61,134 bases of DNA from Roseococcus sp. SDR. GTDB lineage: Bacteria > Pseudomonadota > Alphaproteobacteria > Acetobacterales > Acetobacteraceae. Position 1 is the stretch's first letter, and each line of letters starts with the position of its first letter. Below are positions 52,133 to 59,389 of this stretch, in pieces. Made by a program: the position numbers and the translations under genes. The stretch lies in contig NZ_JAHRCU010000024.1 in assembly GCF_019083995.1 (NCBI RefSeq), positions 1 through 61,134 of the forward strand. The letters are read 5' to 3'. The notes beneath the pieces were generated by a model. That model made no database searches and had not been told where the DNA came from. It saw nothing but the letters and a program-made list of their open reading frames with translations.

Positions 52133-53077
52133 ATGCTGATCCGTCGCCGCCGTGGCTATGAAATTCCGGAAAGCCAGGTCACGCCCGAGCACCTGGTGGT
52201 CAACCGGCGCGCCTTGATGGGCGCGGGTGCCGCCTTGCTTCCGTCGGCTGCGCTCGCGCAGCAGGCATCCGGCCCCGTGCCGCCCCTGCCCGAGCACCAG
52301 CGCAACCTGCGCTACCGCCCCGAGCGCGAGATCACGCCCGAGCGCGAGGCCACGACCTACAACAACTTCTATGAATTCGGCACGAGCAAGAACATCGTGC
52401 GCGAAGCGAGCCGCATGCCGATGCGCCCCTGGACCATCCAGGTGGATGGCATGGTGGCCAAGCCCGCCACCTATGGCGTGGATGACCTGATCCGCCTGCT
52501 GCCGATCGAGGAGCGCATCTATCGCCTGCGCTGCGTCGAGGCCTGGGCGATGACCGTGCCCTGGACGGGCTTCCAGCTTTCGGAACTGCTGAAGCTCGTC
52601 GAGCCCACTGCCAATGCGCGCTACGTCTCCTTCACCACCGCGCAGCTGCCGGCGGTGATGCCCGGCCTGCGCCAGAGCTGGTATCCCTGGCCGCATGTGG
52701 AGGGCTGCAGCATCGCGGAGGCGATGAACGAGCTGACCTTCATGCCCGTCGGCATGTATGGCAAGCCGCTGCTGGCGCAGAATGGCGGGCCCTTCCGCGT
52801 GGTGTTCCCGTGGAAATACGGCTTCAAGTCCGGCAAGTCGGTGGTGCGCATCACGCTGACCGACCGGCGGCCGGAGAATTTCTGGTTCAAGATCCAGCCC
52901 TCCGAATACGGCTTCTGGGCGAATGTGAACCCCGAGGTCGCGCATCCCCGCTGGTCCCAGGCCACCGAGCGGCTGCTGGGCTCCGGCGAGCGCGTGCCGA
53001 CGCGGATCTTCAACGGCTATGGCGAGTTCGTGGCCGGCCTCTACACCAACATGCAGCGCGAGCGGCTCTGGGCTTAG
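52133..53077 (+). CDS. msrP: protein-methionine-sulfoxide reductase catalytic subunit MsrP
   Basis: A 314-residue molybdopterin enzyme of the sulfite oxidase fold. The twin-arginine signal is NRRALMGAGAALLPSAALAQ; the molybdenum-ligand Cys lies in RLRCVEAWAM near residue 133. Other family blocks are TTYNNFYEFGTSK, GFQLSELLKLV and VFPWKYGFKSGKS. MsrP repairs oxidised methionines of periplasmic proteins with electrons from the membrane heme protein MsrQ, which is usually the next gene, but it is not seen here. Exported by the Tat system. Confidence 0.92.
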   Translation: MLIRRRRGYEIPESQVTPEHLVVNRRALMGAGAALLPSAALAQQASGPVPPLPEHQRNLRYRPEREITPEREATTYNNFYEFGTSKNIVREASRMPMRPWTIQVDGMVAKPATYGVDDLIRLLPIEERIYRLRCVEAWAMTVPWTGFQLSELLKLVEPTANARYVSFTTAQLPAVMPGLRQSWYPWPHVEGCSIAEAMNELTFMPVGMYGKPLLAQNGGPFRVVFPWKYGFKSGKSVVRITLTDRRPENFWFKIQPSEYGFWANVNPEVAHPRWSQATERLLGSGERVPTRIFNGYGEFVAGLYTNMQRERLWA

Positions 53078-53291
53078 CGGGCGGCGGCGCAACCCGCCGC
53101 ACCGGCCCGTTCCGCTTTTCCGCGGGGCCGCCCGCGCGCAGGACTGCCGATCATCCCGGGGTCGCGCAGGCCATCCTCCCCGGCCCACGATAAGAAAAAA
53201 TTCCTGACTTCTGATCGTATTCATGCGATGTCATGAGCGCCGCGGCCGAACTGCGTCCGGCGATCCGCCGGGCAAGGTCCCATGCCTTTGG

Positions 53292-53387
53292 ATGCAATCA
53301 GCTTGGCTCGGCGTGGCGCTGGCCGGGTGTAGCGCCATCGCCATGCGGCACGAGGCCAGCAGGCAGGCGGGGCATCGGCGCGGCTGA
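53292..53387 (+). CDS. possible mini-lipoprotein (31 residues)
   Basis: ATG 53292 to TGA 53385-53387 encodes MQSAWLGVALAGCSAIAMRHEASRQAGHRRG. VALAGC is a good lipobox, and the mature part is basic, as in small entericidin-like lipoproteins. Against it are the lack of a basic N-terminus and of a strong ribosome site. The rest of the msrP-to-53467 gap (about 390 bases) shows no other feature beyond an AT-rich patch at 53188-53230. Confidence 0.25.
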   Translation: MQSAWLGVALAGCSAIAMRHEASRQAGHRRG

Positions 53388-53466
53388 GCCCGCGCCACTC
53401 GCAAACCATTCCATGTCGTGAGCCGACGAGCGCCCAGGCGCGTCGCGGCGATGGAGAAGCCCGCCC

Positions 53467-54288
53467 ATGTCCGACAAGGTCACCCTGGACGCCGCCGGAC
53501 TGCGCGCGGCTGTCGCGGATGAACGATACTGGCGGCCCGGCCATCCCGAGAGGGACGCCTGGCGCGCCTGGGTCACCGAGGGCTTCCAGGCCATGTACGG
53601 GCGTGATGCCCGGCCGAGCGGCGGCCTCATCCAGGTGCGCGCCTATCTCCGCAACGGGCAACCGGTTGCCGCCCACACGCGCGCGGCGCCCGCTGGGGGT
53701 CTCATGGATGCTGGCGCGGATCGTGGCGGCGCGGCCCGAGGCATCAAGACGCGCGGGCCGTCAGGGGGTGACGCAGGTGGCTTCGGAAAGCTCGTGCTGC
53801 GCCGCCGAAGCTTGTTGGACGATGCCCATATCTCCCTGGCTGCGGCGCGACGACCGGACGGTGGCGGGGTGGGCGATCGGAAGGGCGTCATTCCGGAGGC
53901 AGGGGGTGGCGGAGGCGGCGCGGCTGCGGCGCCACAATCCGGCTTACGCGGCCAGACGCCGTCCACACCGGCCGCGACAGCTGCTGCCAGCCGACGCGAG
54001 ATCCTCGAAATCGTGACGCCGAACGGGCAGCCAATTGGCACTCAACTGAGAGGTGCGACAACTGACATACGGACATTACCGGGAGGGCGCTCTGCGGGTG
54101 AAGCAATGTTCAACCGAATAACGCAGGGGCGCATCAGTGCTGACGTCACCCCAGGAAACTACCCTGGAAGGATGTATCTGCTCAACGATGGAACGGTGGT
54201 CGGATTCCGCCCGGTGACATCGAGCGGCAGCCCAGCGATCGACATCAACATTCCAGGTTTCAACGGCGTCACGAAACTGCATTTTTGA
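53467..54288 (+). CDS. candidate polymorphic toxin module with C-terminal toxin domain
   Basis: A 273-residue protein. N-terminal part (residues 1-75) has VTEGFQAMYGRDARPSGGLI and a VRAYLRNGQPVAAHTRAAP motif similar to secreted-protein signature motifs. Then comes a Gly/Ala-rich linker (about 80-180), then a compact C-terminal domain (about 185-273) ending GFRPVTSSGSPAIDINIPGF and KLHF. In that last part my hand count gives about 60% G/C at codon third positions, against nearly all G/C in neighbours. ATG 53467 has GGAG upstream. A possible immunity gene follows after 10 bases. Activity is inference; no secretion system gene is seen. Confidence 0.55.
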   Translation: MSDKVTLDAAGLRAAVADERYWRPGHPERDAWRAWVTEGFQAMYGRDARPSGGLIQVRAYLRNGQPVAAHTRAAPAGGLMDAGADRGGAARGIKTRGPSGGDAGGFGKLVLRRRSLLDDAHISLAAARRPDGGGVGDRKGVIPEAGGGGGGAAAAPQSGLRGQTPSTPAATAAASRREILEIVTPNGQPIGTQLRGATTDIRTLPGGRSAGEAMFNRITQGRISADVTPGNYPGRMYLLNDGTVVGFRPVTSSGSPAIDINIPGFNGVTKLHF

Positions 54289-54298
54289 GGAGAGCAAG

Positions 54299-54622
54299 AT
54301 GGCAAACGTAGGGGAGAAGCTTTCCCAGCTTGATGTGGCTGCGTCATGGGATGATCTGAGCTTTCCGATCATCCTGAACGCCATTCGGGACCTGGACGGC
54401 TCGACATCAGGCGATATCGACACCGAGCGCATGCTGCATTTCGTCGGTCTGATGCTGGACCACGGCTTCATCGCCGTGACGAGCCCCTATGATGATCCGC
54501 CCAGCGCGCCCTGGCCGGAGCAGGGCCGCGCCGCCATCCTGGAGAGGCTGCGGCGCGAGTGGGAAGCCCTGGACCATGAGGTGACCTTCCTGGATCTCTG
54601 CTGGTTCCACCGCGCCCCATGA
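54299..54622 (+). CDS. candidate immunity protein
   Basis: A 107-residue soluble, acidic protein (SWDDLSFPIILNAIRDLDGS; LMLDHGFIAVTSPYDDPP; EWEALDHEVTFLDLCWFH). GAGGAG lies 7 bases before ATG 54299, and the start is only 10 bases after the toxin-like gene. Small acidic partner directly downstream of a toxin-tip gene is the normal layout for polymorphic toxin immunity. I do not recognise its family, so the role is from context only. Confidence 0.5.
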   Translation: MANVGEKLSQLDVAASWDDLSFPIILNAIRDLDGSTSGDIDTERMLHFVGLMLDHGFIAVTSPYDDPPSAPWPEQGRAAILERLRREWEALDHEVTFLDLCWFHRAP

Positions 54623-54728
54623 TTCGGGGCCTGGGCCCCGGCCACTGGAGGCCCTTTTGCTTCATCGAGGCCCGCGGCTTCCGCATGGCACGCGGCACGC
54701 GGCACGTCGCGCCGCGCCCGATCATGCC

Positions 54729-55463
54729 CTATCTTGGCGGCCTGATGTCGAGCGCGGCCCAGGCCGCCTCGGCATCCTCAGCGAAGCGCAGCAACGCCAG
54801 TTCGCCGGGGGCGATCATGCCCTCCTCGGCCAGCGCGTCCCAGTTCACGATGCGGCGCCAATAGGCCTCGTCCACCAGCACGATGGGCACATGGCCCAGG
54901 CGCTCGCTCTGGCGCAGCGTCAGCAGCTCGAACAGCTCGTCCAGCGTGCCGAAGCCGCCGGGGAAGACCACCAGCGCGCGGGCGCGGATGGCCAGGTGCA
55001 TCTTGCGCAGCGCGAAGTAATGGAACTGGAAGGTGAAGTCGGGCGTGGTGTAGCGGTTGGGCTTCTGTTCGTGCGGCAGGCGGATGTTGAAGCCGATGCT
55101 GGGCGCGCCCGCCTCATGCGCGCCGCGATTGGCGGCCTCCATGATCCCCGGGCCGCCGCCGGTCGCGATCACATGGTCGCGCGCGCCGGCCACGGGGTGC
55201 AAGGCGCCGCCGCGCTCGGAGGTGATGCGCCCGAAGCGCCGCGCCTGCCCGTACCAATGCGCCTGGCGGCCCGGCCCATCCTCCCGCACGCGGGAGCTGC
55301 CGAAGACCACGATGGTGGAGCGGATGCCGGCCGAGCGCAGGATGTCATCCGCCTTGGTGAATTCCACCTGCAGCCGCACGCCGCGCATGGCGGGGCTGAG
55401 CAGGAAGTCACGGTCGAAGAGCGCCAGGCGATAGGCGGCGGAGTGATGCTCGTCTTCGGTCAT
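54729..55463 (-). CDS. LOG family protein (TIGR00730 type)
   Basis: A 244-residue Rossmann-like protein. The nucleotide-binding site is VIATGGGPGIMEAANRGAHE near residues 95-115 and the catalytic motif is VVFPGGFGTLDELFELLT near 165-182. LOG proteins release cytokinin bases from nucleoside monophosphates or act on other nucleotide 5'-phosphates. Start ATG 55463 is chosen; longer frames are inside intergenic or opposite-strand DNA. Divergent from the beta-CASP gene. Confidence 0.88.
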   Translation of the reverse strand: MTEDEHHSAAYRLALFDRDFLLSPAMRGVRLQVEFTKADDILRSAGIRSTIVVFGSSRVREDGPGRQAHWYGQARRFGRITSERGGALHPVAGARDHVIATGGGPGIMEAANRGAHEAGAPSIGFNIRLPHEQKPNRYTTPDFTFQFHYFALRKMHLAIRARALVVFPGGFGTLDELFELLTLRQSERLGHVPIVLVDEAYWRRIVNWDALAEEGMIAPGELALLRFAEDAEAAWAALDIRPPR

Positions 55464-55557
55464 GGGCCGGTCCTGCCCGGCTGGAGAATGTGCCGGATGC
55501 GGCGCATGATGCGCGCCTGAAGGCCACCGTCCAAGTGTGGCCACAAGGGGATACGCC

Positions 55558-57144
55558 ATGGCCGTGACACTCACCTTCTGCGGGGCCGCGCGCACCGTCA
55601 CGGGTCTCTGCCTGCTCTTCGAATGGGGGCGGCAGAAGGTGCTGGTGGATTGCGGCATGTTCCAGGGCCCGAAGACGCTGAAGGCGCTGAACCACGAACC
55701 CTTCCCCTTCGATGCGCGCGAGATCGACGCCGTGCTGCTGACGCATGCGCATATTGATCACTCGGGCCTGCTGCCGCGCCTGGTGAAGCAGGGGTTCGCG
55801 GGCCAGATCCACGCGACGGCGGCCACCATCGAGCTCTGCTCCTGCATGCTGCCCGATTCCGGGCATATCCAGGAGAGCGAGGTCAGGATGCTCAACCGCC
55901 GCAACCGCCATCGCGGGCGGGACGAGGTGGAGCCGATCTACACCGCGGCCGATGCCGAGGACGCGCTGGCCGCCTTCACGCCCGTCAGCTACGGGCAATG
56001 GGTCACGCCGATCGCGGGGCTGCGCGCGCGCTGGTGGAATGCGGGGCACATGCTGGGCTCGGCCTCGATCGAGCTGGAATTCGAGCGCGAGATGCGCGTG
56101 CTGGTCTCAGGCGATATCGGTCCCGACATCAGCGCCATGCAGCCCGACCCGGACGGCCCCCAGGGCAGCCAGACGGGCGGCGTGGATCACCTGATCTGCG
56201 AAAGCACTTATGGCGATGAGGACCGCCCGCCGGTGGACGAGGCCGCGCGGCGTGCGGCGATCACGGAGATCGTGCGGGACGCCGCCCGCCGTGGCGGCCC
56301 GCTGCTGATCCCGACCTTCGCGGTGGAGCGCGCGCAGGAGGTGGTGATGGACCTCGTCGCCCTCATGCAGAAGGGCGCGATCCCGGAGGCGACGATCTAC
56401 CTCGACAGCCCGCTCGCCAGCCGCGCCACGAAGGTCTTCGCCCGGCATGCGATGGATACGGAGGCGGGGCACGCGCTGCGCGATGCACTCACCTCGCGCC
56501 GGCTGGAACATGTGGTGGATGGCGAGGCGAGCCGCCGCCTGTCGCATCAGGAGGGGTTCCAGATCATCCTCGCCGGCTCGGGCATGTGCGAGGCGGGGCG
56601 GATCCGGCATCACCTGAAGGCACGGCTGTGGGACCCGCGGGCCACCGTGGCGCTGGTGGGTTTCCAGGCGGAGGGCACGCTTGGGCGCCTGCTGCATGAC
56701 GGCGCGAAGCGCGTGCGCATCCAGGGCGAGACGATCCAGGTGGCGGCGCGCATCGCGATGGTGGAAGGCTATTCCGGCCATGCCGACCAGCCGGAATTGC
56801 TGCGCTGGATCGCGGCGCGCGGCCCGGTGAAGGGCGGCCTGTTCCTCGTGCATGGCGAGCCGGAGGCGATGGAGGTGATGGCGGGCGTGATCCCGGGCAT
56901 CAGTCCCGCGCGCATCATCCGTCCCGTGCTGGATGAGGGCTTTCGTCTGTCCCCGCATGCCATCCCCGAGCGGCTGCCGCCCCGGCCCGGGCGGCGCACC
57001 CACCCTGAGACTGTGGGCCGCCCCGATTGGCACAATGAACGCGCGGCGCTGTTGCTCGGCATCGAGGAGGCGATCGAGAAGGCGGGGGATGAGGCGACCC
57101 GCGCGGCGCTGATCGCGAAGCTGCGTGGGGCGCTTGCGTCATAG
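55558..57144 (+). CDS. beta-CASP metallo-beta-lactamase fold hydrolase (RNase/CPSF-like)
   Basis: A 528-residue enzyme. Metal sites are THAHIDHSGLLPRLV near residues 62-76, NAGHMLGSASIELEF, SGDIGPD, and the beta-CASP region ESTYGDEDRPP, IYLDSPLASRATKVF and GSGMCEAGRIRHHLK, ending with VEGYSGHADQPELLRWI (RMMBL). These enzymes cut RNA; the CPSF73-like group also includes exonucleases. ATG 55558 is the natural start, seven codons after an upstream ATG. Convergent with mutY, with a palindrome between. Confidence 0.88.
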   Translation: MAVTLTFCGAARTVTGLCLLFEWGRQKVLVDCGMFQGPKTLKALNHEPFPFDAREIDAVLLTHAHIDHSGLLPRLVKQGFAGQIHATAATIELCSCMLPDSGHIQESEVRMLNRRNRHRGRDEVEPIYTAADAEDALAAFTPVSYGQWVTPIAGLRARWWNAGHMLGSASIELEFEREMRVLVSGDIGPDISAMQPDPDGPQGSQTGGVDHLICESTYGDEDRPPVDEAARRAAITEIVRDAARRGGPLLIPTFAVERAQEVVMDLVALMQKGAIPEATIYLDSPLASRATKVFARHAMDTEAGHALRDALTSRRLEHVVDGEASRRLSHQEGFQIILAGSGMCEAGRIRHHLKARLWDPRATVALVGFQAEGTLGRLLHDGAKRVRIQGETIQVAARIAMVEGYSGHADQPELLRWIAARGPVKGGLFLVHGEPEAMEVMAGVIPGISPARIIRPVLDEGFRLSPHAIPERLPPRPGRRTHPETVGRPDWHNERAALLLGIEEAIEKAGDEATRAALIAKLRGALAS

Positions 57145-57168
57145 GGTCTGAGCGCCTTTCAGCACGGT

Positions 57169-57204
57169 CTGAAGCGTGATCAATCTTTGTTCATCACGCT
57201 TCAG
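57169..57204. terminator. perfect bidirectional hairpin, element C
   Basis: Perfect 12-bp stem CTGAAGCGTGAT (57169-57180) and ATCACGCTTCAG (57193-57204), 12-base loop. The right arm overlaps the mutY stop codon. It resembles palindrome A (TCACGCGTTCAGAT), and lies where two convergent transcripts meet. Confidence 0.6.
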
Positions 57205-58220
57205 ATCAGCGGCAGCAGCTTCTTCATGGCACTCGGCAGGCTGCGGGCCGCCTGATCGCGCGGCACGCCCTCGGGCAGCGCTGCGACGCGCGCCAGCATC
57301 ACGCGCATCGTCAGGTCGCGATGGGTGAAGCCGTGCTGCGCCACGCCGGGCCGTGCCTCCCAATCCAGGCCCGGGCGGGGGGCATGGGCCAGGGCCTCGG
57401 CATCGCTCCAGGGCGTGGGGCGCCATGGCGTGCCGGGCAAGGCGAGCATGCCGCCCAGCAGGCCGCTCTCCGGCCGGCGCTCCAGCAGGATGCGGCCGGC
57501 TTCGTCCAGCAGGGCGAAATGCACGCCGTGCAACGCGGTGCGGGCAGCCTTCGGCGACTTGCGCGGCAGGTCAGCCGCGATCCCGCGCGCGGCCGCCCGG
57601 CAGCCGGCGCGCCAGGGGCAGAGCACGCAGGCCGGGCTGCGCGGCGTGCAGATGGTGGCGCCCAGATCGAACAGCGCCTGGGCGAAATCGCCGGGGCGGG
57701 CGCGCATCTCGGGCTGGGCGGTGAAGCCATCGGCCAGGCGCCCCAGCTCGGGCTTGGCCGCGGGCAGGGGGGTCTCGATGGCAAACAGGCGCGCCACCAC
57801 CCGCTCCACATTGCCGTCCAGCGGCACCAGCGCCTCGCCCAGCGCGATGGCGCCGATGGCCGAGGCCGTATAGGGCCCGATGCCGGGCAGGGCGCGCCAG
57901 CCGGCGGAATCCGCCGGGAAGCCGCCCGCCGCCACGATGGCGCGGGCTGCCGCATGCAGGTTGCGGGCGCGGGCGTAATAGCCGAGGCCCGCCCATTCCT
58001 CCGCGAGTTCCGACCAATCCGCCGCCGCCAGCGCACCCACATCAGGGAAGCGCGCGAGGAAGCGGTCATAGCGGGGGCCCACGGCGGCGACCGTCGTCTG
58101 TTGGAGCATGACCTCGCTCACCCAGATGCGGTAAGGATCGGGCGCCACATCGCGCCAGGCGAGGCGGCGGGCCGCGCGGTCATACCAGGCGAGCAAGGCA
58201 GCGGCGGAAGGATGATCCAT
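57201..58220 (-). CDS. mutY: adenine DNA glycosylase
   Basis: A 339-residue base-excision enzyme that removes adenine opposite 8-oxoguanine. Helix-hairpin-helix LPGIGPYTASAIGAIALG near residues 112-130, catalytic Asp in VPLDGNVERVVARL, and the iron-sulfur cluster Cys in CTPRSPACVLCPWRAGC. The C-terminal MutT-like domain reads LHGVHFALLDEAGRILLERR. The start ATG 58220 shares one base with the divergent DUF721 TTG start. mutY-DUF721-DsbA-smc is a common alphaproteobacterial order. Confidence 0.93.
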   Translation of the reverse strand: MDHPSAAALLAWYDRAARRLAWRDVAPDPYRIWVSEVMLQQTTVAAVGPRYDRFLARFPDVGALAAADWSELAEEWAGLGYYARARNLHAAARAIVAAGGFPADSAGWRALPGIGPYTASAIGAIALGEALVPLDGNVERVVARLFAIETPLPAAKPELGRLADGFTAQPEMRARPGDFAQALFDLGATICTPRSPACVLCPWRAGCRAAARGIAADLPRKSPKAARTALHGVHFALLDEAGRILLERRPESGLLGGMLALPGTPWRPTPWSDAEALAHAPRPGLDWEARPGVAQHGFTHRDLTMRVMLARVAALPEGVPRDQAARSLPSAMKKLLPLI

Positions 58221-58714
58221 TGGCCAAGTCAGAGACGCCGAAGCCCGAACTGTCCAGACCCGCCTTTGCGGGCCCGCAGGAACTGGGCGCGCTGATCCCA
58301 CGCCTGACGCGCCCCGCCTTCCGCAAGCGCAGCCCCGATGCGGCGCAGATCCTGGCCGATTGGCCGCAGGTGGTTGGCCCCGAGATCGCCCGCATGGCCG
58401 AGCCCGTACGGATTTCGGCCGGCACGCTGACGCTGGCCTGCACCGGGCCTGCGGCGATGGAGCTCGGCATGGGAGCGCCGGCCCTGATCCAGCGGATCAA
58501 CGCGCATCTGGGGCGGATCGCGGTGCGCAAGCTCGCCTTCGTGCAGCGCGCGCCGCGCGTGGAGGCGGCGCGGCCCAGGCGCCCGGCCCCCGGGCCCTTG
58601 CCGCCGCGCGTGGAAAAGACCTTGGAGGCGGTGCCGGGCGAGGAGTTGCGCCTGGCGCTGGAGCGCCTCGCCCAGGGTGTGTTTGCCCAGCGCGGCGCCT
58701 CCCGGAAGCCCTGA
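58220..58714 (+). CDS. DUF721 (DciA-like) protein
   Basis: A 164-residue protein with the DUF721 pattern: PAFRKRSPDAAQILADWPQVVGPEIARMAEPV, then GTLTLACTGPAAMELGMGAPALIQRIN, all near residues 30-100. Family members include the helicase loader DciA. The tail is Pro/Arg-rich. Start TTG 58220 has GGAAGGA upstream and shares base 58220 with the mutY start. Placement beside mutY is usual for the class. Confidence 0.82.
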   Translation: MAKSETPKPELSRPAFAGPQELGALIPRLTRPAFRKRSPDAAQILADWPQVVGPEIARMAEPVRISAGTLTLACTGPAAMELGMGAPALIQRINAHLGRIAVRKLAFVQRAPRVEAARPRRPAPGPLPPRVEKTLEAVPGEELRLALERLAQGVFAQRGASRKP

Positions 58715-58777
58715 AGGTGGACATCCCGCCCCCCCTGCGCCATCTCTAGAGGCATGAAACGGAGCCGGAGGCAGGCC

Positions 58778-59389
58778 ATGCAGATCACCCGTCGCAACGT
58801 CGGATTGATGGGTTTCGGGATCACGCTCGCGGCGCCAGGCCTCGCGCTGGCCCAGGCGGCCGATCCGCGCCTCGGCGTCCGCAGCACTGGCCAGGCCACG
58901 GCGCCCGTCACGGTCCTGGAGTTCTTCTCCCTCACCTGCGGCCATTGCGCGGCCTTCCACAACCAGGTCTGGCCGCGCGTGAAGGCCGAGCTGGTGAACA
59001 CCGGCCGCATCCGCATGGTCTGGCGCGATTTCCCGCTGGATGGCGTGGCGCTGGCCGCCGCCGCCGTGGCGCGCGCCCTGCCGGAGGACCGCTACGAGGC
59101 CTTCATCGCGACGCTCTTCCAGACGCAGGATCGCTGGGCCTTCGCCCAGGGCCGCCAGATCGACGAACTCGCCCGCATCGCGGCCCTGGCCGGCATGGAC
59201 CGCGCGCGCTTCGACGCCGTTCTGGCCGATGAGGCGCTGCGGCGGGGCATCCTGGAGCAGCGCATGGCCGCCGAGCGCGAGTTCCAGATCCGCGCCACGC
59301 CCTCCTTCGCCTTCAACGGCCGCCTGCACAGCGGCAACCTGCCCTTCGAGCAGTTCGCCCGGCTGGTGCAGGACGCGCCCCGTACGTGA
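58778..59389 (+). CDS. DsbA family thiol:disulfide oxidoreductase (thioredoxin domain)
   Basis: About 203 residues. N-terminal ITRRNVGLMGFGITLAAPGLALA is a signal peptide with a twin-arginine-like pair; the redox centre is SLTCGHCAAFHNQVWPRVK, a CGHC pair near residues 54-57. The cis-Pro is in IRATPSFAFNGRL. GGAGG is 7 bases before ATG 58778; ATG 58754 would add eight residues. Its stop overlaps the smc start (GTGA). A role in periplasmic disulfides is likely. Confidence 0.86.
   Translation: MQITRRNVGLMGFGITLAAPGLALAQAADPRLGVRSTGQATAPVTVLEFFSLTCGHCAAFHNQVWPRVKAELVNTGRIRMVWRDFPLDGVALAAAAVARALPEDRYEAFIATLFQTQDRWAFAQGRQIDELARIAALAGMDRARFDAVLADEALRRGILEQRMAAEREFQIRATPSFAFNGRLHSGNLPFEQFARLVQDAPRT

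Noticed and set aside
50492-53224. A 910-codon minus-strand reading frame
   Set aside because: It covers the DUF6311-like and msrP genes antisense; no domain pattern is visible.
53519-54016. Alternative plus-strand frame inside the toxin-like gene
   Set aside because: Arg/Ala/Ser-rich and no family pattern; the frame at 53467 gives a linker and coherent C-terminal domain.
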